From Eopsaltria australis (lineage: Eukaryota; Chordata; Aves; Passeriformes; Petroicidae), in the NCBI GenBank assembly GCA_034509425.1, contig JAVTVJ010001162.1, forward strand, positions 124,001-188,000: DNA of 64,000 bases, read 5' to 3'. Below the pieces are notes generated by a model that worked only from the letters and a program-made list of their open reading frames with translations, ran no database searches and was not told the DNA's origin. This document shows positions 54,527 to 64,000 of this stretch, piece after piece (the stretch's first letter is position 1; each line of letters begins with the position of its first letter). Both the position numbers and the translations under genes were made by a program.

Positions 54527-54590
54527 CGGACCCCAAACCCTAAACCCCAAACCCCAACCCCGGCTCGAAACCCAACCCCAACCCCGGCCC
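54527..54590. repeat. Telomere-like CCCTAAA/CCCCAAA short repeats
   Basis: Several AACCCTAAACCCC and AACCCCAACCCC words in CEP85 intron 1. Only one or two are true TTAGGG-type units; the rest are C-rich variants. Confidence 0.6.
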
Positions 54591-55697
54591 ATACGGTACC
54601 GGCACCGCCGCTGCCGCACCGCCACCGCGCCCCGGACCCTCCAGCCCTGCAGGGAGCGGGCTGTCGCCTCCTTCTGGCCTTGCCCCGCAGCCCCTCAGGG
54701 ACCGGCTCCTGCTCCTCCGCGGGCCCCGGGCCCACAGGGACCGGCCCCCGCCCTTTTTGGATCAGGGGTTGATGGACGGAGCCCCCAGACCCTCAGGGTT
54801 TGTCCCCCCCATCCCATCCTTAAGGACCAGGACCTCCAGCCCGTCAGAAATTTACCTTAAATTAGGCGTACCTGCCTAAATTAACTGTACCTAAATTAAC
54901 CATAATAAGCACTACATTTATCTAGAAGTGTTGTATTTCTTTGCTGAGTGAAATGCTGTTTCTGGTTCATTGTCCTGTTGTATTCCCAATGTTTCTCCTA
55001 GGCTGTAACATCCGTGTATATGAATGTTTTCTTGGAATTAATGTCCTCTCTGAGCTCTTTGAATCAGTTCAACAAAAATCTGTAAGAGCTGCTGATTGAG
55101 TATGGGTTTGTAGAGGCCTTGAATTTCCACTGTGTAAATGTAAATTGCACTTGCTGTATCAGAGACAGGAAATTCGCTGTCTGAAGCACTCAGAGAAATA
55201 GATAAATTAACCCCAAAACTCCGAGCAGACAAAGATTGCTATTCAAGGAACAGCAAGGCTGATTTTTGAAGGACTTTTTTCCTCATGTAGTTGCTCAGTG
55301 ACCTCTTCAGAGGGCAGGAATGATCTGGTTGAGAGTTAAGACTTTTAAAAGGAAATTTTTAGTCTCTGTAGATACAAATTCAGCATCAGGTGATCTATAA
55401 GTACCTGCCGTGGGGATAACAGCTGGAAGGTGCTGCTGAATACCTGGAGAATGGTGCAAACAGGAATTCTCCTTTCTCAGGCATAAAGAAAACCTACAAG
55501 GTTTTGGGGTTTTTTAAGTGTTACCTCAATTGCTGCAGGGAAAAAACATATTGGGAGAAGAAGCTAATTAAAAATTAACTGCTGTGTTACTCTGCTGAGC
55601 AGCTGATGTGCGTGTACCCTTTGCTTGGTTAGTGGGAAGATTATACCCACTTAAAATAAGATTTTTATTCATTTATCAATTTCTCCAGGCAGATAAG

Positions 55698-58600
55698 ATG
55701 GCTGCTCCTGAGAAAGATCCAGCCCTGAGGCTGCTGCAGAACCATCCACTGGGTAAGGAAGGTCCTTTCTGCAAAGCCCTGCTGCTGTGGGATCCTGTTT
55801 CAGTCTCTCTGAGGAGACACGTGGCACTCAGAAGATTCTCTACCAGAAGCTTTTTGTTAAAAAAAAAATTCTTATTTTCTATTCTTGCCTGCTTTTGCAG
55901 CAATCATTTGATAAGGAATTTCTCCCTTAAGCTGATAGCTGATGAATCTGGGAGAGTCCTTTGGAGTTAATGCAAAAACACCTCTTTGCCTTGCCCAGTT
56001 TGGCTGTGCTGCTGCTGCTCTTTGTAGTCAGAGGTGTAACATGACCAAACTGATCAATGGGAATATAATTTACAGCTTCTGCATTCTGACTTCCTTGCCA
56101 TGATTGTTTTTCAGTCCCCTGTTGATATTATTTGACTTCCCTGTGCTTCCTGCTGTTTCCTTTTGCAGAAGGTATTTTTTGAACAGGAACACGGGGAGTG
56201 AAGCGAGGATCAGTGTGGGGTTTGGAAGCACTGGTAATTACATATGGCTTAATTAGGTTAAAAAGGCTCTTCAGTCTGTTGGCTAAAGCATAAATATCCC
56301 TGTTTTTTCTCCCCAGACCCCAGCAGCTGTCAGAAGAGCAGGTTTTTGGAGAGTGACTGGAAGGCACCGGTGCTGTCCATGAAATCCCAGAGCTGCCCCA
56401 GCCGCTGTCCGAGCGTGGCCGAGAGCAGGGATGGGGGCATTGGCACCTCCTGCTCAGACAGCACTGAAGGTGATGGGCACCACTGGGTCAGAGTGGAAAG
56501 CCTGTAAATTCCTGTCAGAATGGCTGGAGCTATTTCAAATCCAGGTGTCTGGAATGTCACCGAGTGAGGGAGGGGCTGGTTGCTTCTCTGAGCTTGGTTA
56601 TTGTCTCACTGCAGTGCTTTTAACTGACTAAAAGCCACCTTGGTGACTTGCTGGTTCTTATTGTCCAGTGAGAGATTTATCAGCAAGTCAGTTGTGTGAT
56701 TTTTAATTTTTTTTTTTTTTTTTTAAGAAATAATTGATAGGTGCCTTTGTGCAGAAGTGTTTGGCTCTGCAGTGTTAGAGCTGAGGACTCTGCAGCCTGG
56801 CCCTCAGCTGAGGCACACTGTGAAATTTCCTGTCTCAGCAATCCTTTCCCCCTGCTTTTTCCTCTTCATTGATTCTCTTTTCAGTAAGGAGGGAGTTTGT
56901 GGTTGTTCCTTAAAACCCTTCACACATCCAGGTGTTTCAGGGAGCCTTTGGAACGAGCTGTAGATCTCAATGATGTGCCAATGAAACGGAGGCTTCAGCA
57001 GGTCTGGCTGCTGGAAGTATTGCTAGAAATACTGCATGAGCACGTGTTTCAGTGTTCCATCGGGCCTCTCTCAGGATAATCAAACACCCATTTGGCAGGT
57101 GGGGGCAGGGGAGATGATTTCCCTTTGGGAAATGGCCCTTCTGAGCACTGGTGATGTCACAGTTTGTGAGGGCCGAGGGTGACCTGCAGCCCTGGCTGCT
57201 GCTGGGGCACGCTGAGCTCTGTACATTAGTCAGAAATGTTGTTGTGAGGAGCCTCAGCACACTCAGGGAACTGATTGCAGCACCCACACGTGACGTGCTG
57301 GTCAGGGAACTCGGGTTCCTGACTGACACCAGGGGATAAATTTAGGGGCTGTAAAAGGAAATGGTGCTGTCTCTTCTCTTTGCCAAGGTGAACGTGCTTG
57401 CAGCTGCCCGCCAGCATGGTGTTCTCCTGAGTCCCCAGGCACAGCCAAGCAGTGGATGAGAGAATTTCTGCCCTCACTGCTCATTCTTGAGGAAAGGATC
57501 GAGTGCCTTTATCGTGACAGTTCTCCTGTAGCGTGGTTTGGGTCTTTGCAGAGCCTGATTTGGGTTGTATTCAAATGGTAGTGTTTGTTCATTGTTGTAG
57601 GGTACAAACAGGTGGGAGGGGGACTTGAGCATCACGTGGGGATGGGCCTTTGGCCAAAGCCATGAGGAAATCAAGTGTGTGTTCCTGGGAGGAACCTGGA
57701 ATTACTGCGACACAGAACGTCTCGGGACGAGGAGTGGGAAGGGGCACTCTGCTGTTTGCCTTTCTCAGCCCTTGCTGTTGCTGTATTGAAATCTGAGAGT
57801 TGCTAAGAATAACCCCGAGTTGCCTGCAGCCAGGTTTGGTGCCCCGCTGGCAGGACGGGAGCTCTGTCTCACTTCCTGTGGCCAGAGGTGAGAGCCATTG
57901 CTCCAGCTCTGGGACAGGCTCTTGCCGTGGTGTCCTGGAGGAGCTGGAAGGTCAGAGCCTCGGGGTCAGCGATGTTGGAGGCTCATCATGGGCTCAGGGA
58001 AGGCTCCTGTTAGCTCTGCTCACACCTCGGAGTCGCTGAGCTGTGGGACGGGCACAGCAGGATCACGGGCTCACTGCTCAGCTCAGTAAGTTCCAGCCTT
58101 TTTATTCAGTATCAAGGGCTTGATTTCTAAACCTGGAGAAAGGTAACGATTGATTCAAGATTAGAAGCTTAGAAACAAGGATTAAAAATATGGATTAAAT
58201 TCCAATTCTTCCTGTGGTGGTAGGAGAAGGTCAGCAGGTTCCTGAAACTTGTAGTGAGGGGGAACACAGGTGTGCCTGAGTCCTGCTGCTGCTGCTGCTG
58301 CTGCTTGGGAGGATGTGTTCAGTGAGAGAGGACCAGGTTTTTAAATTCTTTTGGAAAGCTCACTGGAGGATTGTATTTTCAGGACTGTAACTGGAGTATC
58401 CCTCTTCTTCTTTGCCTAGACGGTGGCAATTCCAGTAGCGGTTCCTCATTCCACCCCATCAGAGCCCAGGTGACCATTCCCACAGCCCACGTTATGCCTT
58501 CCACGCTGGGTGCCTCTCCCTCCAAGCTGTGCCCTGCAGGGGACCAGGGCTGTTCCCAGAGCTCCTCAAAGGCTGCCGTGCCAGGCTCTGCCCCTGACCA

Positions 58601-61600
58601 CCCTGGGCTGGCGAGGAACGGGGACTTCAATGCCAGCAAGTCCTCTCAGGTGCCACCCCTTGTGAGGAACGGGGACTTTAACACCGGGAAATGCTCCCAG
58701 GTGCCACCCAGGGACCTCCTGCGTCGCTACGGGGCTGCGGGGGAGAACGGCTGCGAGCACCCCTGGCCTCCTGCTGCTGACCACACCAGGACAGAGGATG
58801 TCTGGAAGTTTGACACCCCCACCATCGAGCACACCCTAAACCAGTCCCTCTTTCTGGACAGCCTGTGCACTGACCCCCTGCACAGGTGCCAGAAGTTCAA
58901 CCTGAGCTCTGAGGCAGGGAAGGACCATTACAAGGTGCTGCCCGAGAGCAAACAGGCGCCGGGGGCCAACGGAGCCTGCGAGCCCCGCGACGGGACGTGG
59001 CCCAGGCTGATGCCAGCAGGACTCCAGGCCAACAACTTCTATTCAAAGCCTGTCATAACTCCCCCAGCCCGAGCGTGGCTGCAGGAAGGCTGCACTCTGC
59101 ACCCCCACCAGGGAGTCTGCGAGCTCAGTGCCTGGAAACAGCAGCTGGACAAGGTGCGGCTGCAGGTGGAGCAGATGCAGGTAGGCAGCTGTGACTGTGT
59201 GAATCTGAAACCCTTCCTGCCTCTTCAGTCAGGAATTGTTGTCCCAGACTTAGCAAGCAAGGGGGAAAGTGTCTCATGCTTCTCCCTGAGTGACACCAAA
59301 GGTCTCCTAATGGTCTGTTTTTACAGCTTGGGGTGTCACAGGTATCGTTTGACACGCTGTGTGTGCAGAGCAGCTCTGGGTTATGTTACAGGGCTGCACC
59401 ACCTGCCAGATCAGGAGCTGAAATACCCTGTCTGATAGAAACTGTGGAGAAAAAGCATGCCAGGAGGTTTTAAACAGTGTCTAGAATAGCTTTATTCTGT
59501 ATCTAGGGTTAAGAAAGACTTTTTATTGGAAAAAATGCATGAAACTAAGTGCAGTTTGTTAGGTGGAAACCGTTTGTTTACCACCTCCCACCAGCTGTAC
59601 CCTAATGGAGACAAATTGTTTCCAGCAAGCTAGCAGAGTGATCTAAAATTATTTGTTAATCTCCAGTTGTGCTTGGGCAAAGTTTCTTGTTCTTGGACAT
59701 CGACAGAGACTGAAATAGCCGTGCCCTGGCATGCAGATGAGCACAGAGTGTACAAAATAGCTCCATCAGTGTTGCAATTACCCCTGTGGGGCACAGACCT
59801 CTCCCTCCTTGCTTTGTCTCCTCTTGCAGCTATACAAAACGGAGGCACCTGCCCCCATTCCTCGATGTATTCCCCATCCCTGCCTGCACCTGACCCAGCC
59901 CAGTGGATCAATATCCTCAACTCCAATGAAAACCTGCTCAAGGAGAAAGAGCTCCTCATTGACAGGTGAGGCTTTGACACTGATGTGGCTTCAAGACTCC
60001 AGTCCATTTCCCTTTGTTGGGAAGTACCAAGGGAGGCTCATTTCTCAGAGTCCCTTTTGCCCAGTTGTTCTTGTTTTGTTGCAAGGAACAATATAAGGAC
60101 TACAGAGAAAAACCTGAGCTCTTCTCTCCTTGGAATTAGGACAATGAAAGGCTCAAATAAATTAATTTTAGTTATGGTTTTCTGTGTTTTATAAGGGATA
60201 AAGATTTCTGTTCACATCATGATTATCTGGAATGTCAAAATAACTGCCTCTTTTGCTTCAGGACTTTCTGGGGCCTTTTTGAGACCTTTATTTTAAATTT
60301 GGTTTTTGTGAGTTTGGGCTGGCAAACAAAATTTCTCTTAGGCTAGTGGTCCAGAAGGTTTTTGAAAAAGTAAATCCTAATGAAAAGTACCTTCAGCATT
60401 TGGACTGTAAAGACTTTTTCTTCCTTATTTTGAGTCATCTTCTGTCTGTTCATTTCACTCCTAAGCTCCACAGCCAAGCTGGATCCTCCAAAACATGCAA
60501 GGCTTGTGTGCTTTATCTGTTGGGGGAAAGGTTTTGAAGGGAGGGGAGGGAAGAAAAGTTAATAAGAACTGTAAAAAAGGTCAAAGTGTTCACCTTTATT
60601 TCTGTGCAGGTGAGCTCTGAGTTGCAGAGTCCTCTTTGTGCTCTGCTGGTCACAGAGTGGAGCAGCAGTGCTGTGGGGGCTGTGTTTGTGTTGTGCTGCT
60701 GCTCTCTATGTTTGAGAGCAGTGAATTGCCTGTTCTGTTGCAGACAAAGGCAGCACATCTCCCAGCTGGAGCAGAAGGTCCGGGAGAGCGAACTGCAGGT
60801 GCACAGTGCCCTGCTGGGCTGCCCAGCCTCCTATGGAGACGTCTACATGCTGAGGCTGCAGGTACAGCAGGTGTCAGTGAGAAATGTGTGCTGAATCCCA
60901 TGGCCCTGCCACCCTGCTGAGGTGTTTGCTGAGCAGGATTGAGCAGAGTCACATAATCCCTCGTGTGGAGTTCCCATCCCCTCTGTGCCCCCTGGGATTT
61001 CCAGCCCTGAGAGCCTTTGGTTGGATCAAACCTGTGCTGGTGATGCAAACACCTGGCAGTGCTGCCAGCTGCTGTTTCAGAGCGTGTCAGATGGGCTGGG
61101 GGCTGTGTGGGGATGAGGACACAGCCCTGGGGCTGTTTGTAACCCCCCAAACTCAGGGGCTGTGTGTGCCTGCAGGAGCTGCAGCGGGAGAACACCTTCC
61201 TCCGAGCACAGTTCACAGAGAAGACCGAGTCCCTCAGCAAGGAGAACATGGAGCTGCAGAGGAAGCTGGCTGCTGCAGAGGTGGATGTGAAGCTGGTCAG
61301 GGAGTCACTGAAGGAGACGGTGCAGAAACATGCAGAGGAGTTAAAGAAGCAGGAAGAAAGGGTATGGTCCTGTTGCTCTGGAGATGGGAAGGTGGCTTTT
61401 CTTTGTCATTTGGTGCTGAGGTGGAACTTTCCTGTGGCAGTCTGTAATTGCAGGTGTTTTCTCATCTCCTTGTATGGTTTACAAGCAAAAACCTTTCCTC
61501 CTGCAGCACTTCAGTACCTCGTCTTTTAACCAAAAATAGTCTGTCTTTAGCTAAATGAGCAGAAATGAGTTGTGGTGATCTTGTATTTTGGTGTTGTGTG

Positions 61601-63876
61601 GTGTGCAAAAATCTACATGAATGGGCTTATGGAAGAATGAAGAATAGATAAGAAATTATATAAACTAAACTTGTCTGTAACTGTCCCTGCAGGTAAAGGG
61701 AAGAGACAAACACATCAATAACCTTAAAAAGAAATGCCAGAAGGAATCTGAACAAAACAGAGAGAAACAGCAGAGAATCGAGACCCTGGAACGATACCTG
61801 GCTGATCTTCCAACCCTTGAGGACCACCAGAAACAGAGTCAGAAGGTAAAACCTCCTCTGAGCTGCAATGGTGGCTCTTCACACACTGGCTCAGGTGACT
61901 TTTCCATAGTTACATTTACTCCCCTTTTGTTGCAGCTGAAGGAATCTGAACTGAAGACTACTGCCCTGCAGGAGACAGTGCTGGCACTGGAGACAGAGCT
62001 TGGGGATGTCCAGGCTGCTTTCAGGGAGCAAGAGCTGCAGCTGGAAACCCAAAAACACAAGGAGATGGAGCTGCTGTCCACCGTGCACAGGTGGGAACCA
62101 GGAATGAGCTTCACCTTGGCACTGCAGGGAGTGCTGCACAGGAAAGGTGATGCACAGCCCTGGCAGGGGGTGGGCTGGGATGCAAACAGGGCAACGCTGA
62201 CATCTGATATGAAATTAATTTCACTCCTCCTGTTGTTTCCCTCCTTAAAGTAAGGGAGACACTGTAAGTAATAAAGCTGTTTTTTCCCTGTGGTGTTGTG
62301 CTACTTGCAGCTTGCAGGACAAGTTGCAGCAGTATGCAAAGAATGCAGAGAGAGGACCCCCTGGCCAGGATGGGGAGAGGCAGAAAATGGAGCAGGACTG
62401 TCTGAAGAAAGAGTGTGACTGCCTCAGGAAGGTAAGGAGCTGTCTCAGTTGGGAGTCACACATTTTTCCTTCCACTGAGTCACACCAAGCACTCAGATGA
62501 AATCGGGGACTTTTACAGACACAATTGCAATGAAGCAGCAGTTCCTGGAATTCCAGACTGCAGGGTTCTAAAAGCTGTTCTTGATGTGATAACCACACAC
62601 TTCTCCTGTAATGCTGGGGAGAAGCTGCAGAATGCAGAAGAGGGGAGAGGAAAACCACAAGAATACAACAGCTCTGGTCTGGTTTTAGCTGATAAATCTA
62701 ATGGTGCCTTTTACCCAACTCCACTCCTAAGAGCATCTGTGATTAGAGCAGTAAATGGGCAGGAAGGAGAGGGGACGCTGTCCTACTGAAGGAGAAATCC
62801 TGCTGGCATTACTGGATCTGTGTGGCCAGTTTTGATGCCTCTGCTTTTGATTCCAGATTGTGGACAAAAAGCAGAAGAAGATGGAGCAGTTATCCTTGCA
62901 AGTCAAGGTGAGAGGTGACGGGGAGGGACCCAGGACTTGAGAATATGCTGTGAAATGAGAGACTTACTGTGTTCCCATGGTCTGTTCCAGAACCTGGAAG
63001 AACAGGTGGCCCAGGAGGAGGGGACAAGCCAAGCTCTGAAAGAGGAGGCGATGAGAAGGGAAAATGCTCTGCAGCAGCTCCGGGCTGCTGTCAAAGAGGT
63101 CAGGGGGTGTTTGGAGTGCCCGAGCAGCACTCAATGAACAATGGATTATCTTTTAGCAAGGCCTTGAATTTAGTCAGCAGCTCAATCTCTCCTGCTTCCT
63201 TCTGGTCAATTGTCCTGTCAGGGCTGTGGCAGGAGCTGTGCCCTGCTGGAAAGCAGGAGAATGCAGGTTGTGTCTCGGGAACTCCGTGGGGATGGGATGG
63301 AGGAGGCTGAGCTCGCCAGTTGAGGGCAGCAGAACAGGAGCCCAAGCACAGGCTCGGCTGAAGGGCCGGGCAGAGCCCATGCACAGCCCTCGAGGCAAGG
63401 CATGGCCAGTGCTGGGGTGCACAACCTCTCCTGGGATCTTTTACTGCACAGGCCTCGGCAGGGACACTGCAGTTCCATGGGACATTCCCCGTTTGAGTCA
63501 GTCCCCGTGTGGGAGTGACATTGGCTCCTCTGGTCACGGCCTGGAGGGCTGGATGCAAACCAGCTCCTGCCCTCAGTGCCCCCATCACAGAGCAGGTGCA
63601 TTCAGTGTGGCAGCTGTTCCCACTGATGTCCCCTGCCGTGTGTCCAGCTGTCCGTGCAGAACCAGGACCTGATTGAGAAGAACCTGACGCTGCAGGAGCG
63701 GCTCCGGCAGGCCCAGCTGACAGCCCAGCCCCTGCCTGCTGACACAGCCCACCTGGCCCAGGAGCTGCACGGGGAGCTGGCCAGCTGCCTGCAGGATCTA
63801 CAGTCTGTCTACAGCATTGTCACCCAGAGGGCTCAGGGCAAGGACCCCAACCTCTCTCTGCTCCTGGGCATTCACT
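55698..63876 (+). CDS. CEP85: Centrosomal protein 85, 3'-truncated by the window edge
   Basis: Centrosome protein that in mammals restrains NEK2 and aids centriole assembly. Coding exons: 55698-55752, 56317-56469, 58420-59180, 59830-59965, 60744-60861, 61176-61361, 61693-61845, 61936-62090, 62311-62431, 62857-62907, 62991-63098, 63648-63876; the last exons lie beyond the window. The N-terminus is divergent (MAAPEKDPALRLLQ), then AQVTIPTAHVMPSTLG, DPAQWINILNSNENLLKEKE, QRQHISQLEQKVRESELQVH, and long coiled coils such as GRDKHINNLKKKCQKESEQN through to SLLLGIH. Phase is consistent at every junction except 59180 to 59830, where the best GT-AG pair is 2 nt out of frame (see findings). CEP85L is the paralogue; location after CNKSR1 supports CEP85. 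Confidence 0.9.
56703..56725. repeat. Poly(T) tract in CEP85 intron
   Basis: A T run of about 20 bases in the intron between coding exons 2 and 3. Confidence 0.85.
58282..58305. repeat. CEP85: CTG triplet run in CEP85 intron
   Basis: Seven to eight CTG/TGC triplets about 115 bp upstream of coding exon 3. Confidence 0.85.
58611..58712 (+). repeat. CEP85: 51-bp in-frame duplication in CEP85 exon 3
   Basis: Two adjacent 51-bp units encode ARNGDFNASKSSQVPP and VRNGDFNTGKCSQVPP, 17 codons each. The remembered human protein has a single TRNGDL-type element here. Confidence 0.9.
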
Positions 63877-64000
63877 GTGAGTACAGAGCGATGGCAGAAC
63901 AAACCCTTCTGTTCCTGTGCTGTGGCAGAATCAAATCACTCACACAGAGCGTGGAAAGTTCTCTTTCTGTGGTTGGCTTGCTTCAAAGGTGCATGTGGTA

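Noticed and set aside
54527..54590. True interstitial telomere
   Set aside because: Only one or two exact CCCTAA words occur; the rest are CCCCAA variants over about 60 bp, too short and impure for a telomeric insertion.

Overview
The window is vertebrate nuclear DNA and almost certainly avian. Its genes are split by short GT-AG introns, it is very GC-rich with many GC minisatellites, and it carries four fragments that read as CR1 LINE 3' ends, the typical bird retroelement. Gene order matches human 1p36.11 (PAFAH2, EXTL1, SLC30A2, TRIM63, PDIK1L, FAM110D, C1orf232, ZNF593/ZNF593OS, CNKSR1, CEP85), a block I recall as lying on a microchromosome in chicken. CATSPER4, which in mammals sits between CNKSR1 and CEP85, is absent, in keeping with the known loss of CatSper genes in birds. 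I cannot name the species.

Layout: 1-3.1 kb intergenic; 3.1-6.9 kb PAFAH2 (-), with an array of ZNF143-like promoter motifs upstream at 7.2-7.9 kb; 9.5-17.6 kb EXTL1 (+), meeting SLC30A2 (-, 18.1-20.5 kb) tail to tail; 21.5-24.95 kb TRIM63 (-), with a muscle-type TATA promoter; 25-27.3 kb intergenic with a minisatellite and a CR1 fragment; 27.4-35.35 kb PDIK1L (+); 35.4-39.4 kb intergenic; 39.4-41.8 kb FAM110D (+), tail to tail with C1orf232 (-, 42.07-42.94 kb); C1orf232 and ZNF593 (+, 43.6-44.9 kb) are head to head across a CpG promoter; ZNF593OS (-, 45.4-46.6 kb) and CNKSR1 (+, 47.3-53.9 kb) are head to head across another; CEP85 (+, from about 54.4 kb) runs off the right edge without its last exons.

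I rebuilt the coding exons by eye from splice sites, reading phase and remembered family sequences. Nine multi-exon genes and the single-coding-exon FAM110D give open frames of near-family length: PAFAH2 377 aa, EXTL1 760, SLC30A2 364, TRIM63 352, PDIK1L 341, FAM110D 345, C1orf232 176, ZNF593 133, ZNF593OS 65, CNKSR1 817. CEP85 is the exception: the obvious splice pair near 59.18/59.83 kb is 2 nt out of frame.

This is ordinary conserved synteny, not one pathway: lipid hydrolysis (PAFAH2), heparan sulfate synthesis (EXTL1), zinc transport (SLC30A2), muscle protein turnover (TRIM63), kinase signalling (PDIK1L, CNKSR1), ribosome/nucleolar biology (ZNF593) and centrosome biology (CEP85, FAM110D). 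I found no previously undescribed system. What is unusual is local: a promoter motif amplified into an array, a 112-bp tandem repeat that copies an exon end with its splice donor, a triplet repeat acting as the pyrimidine tract of a 23-nt exon, in-frame coding minisatellites, and the CEP85 frame problem.
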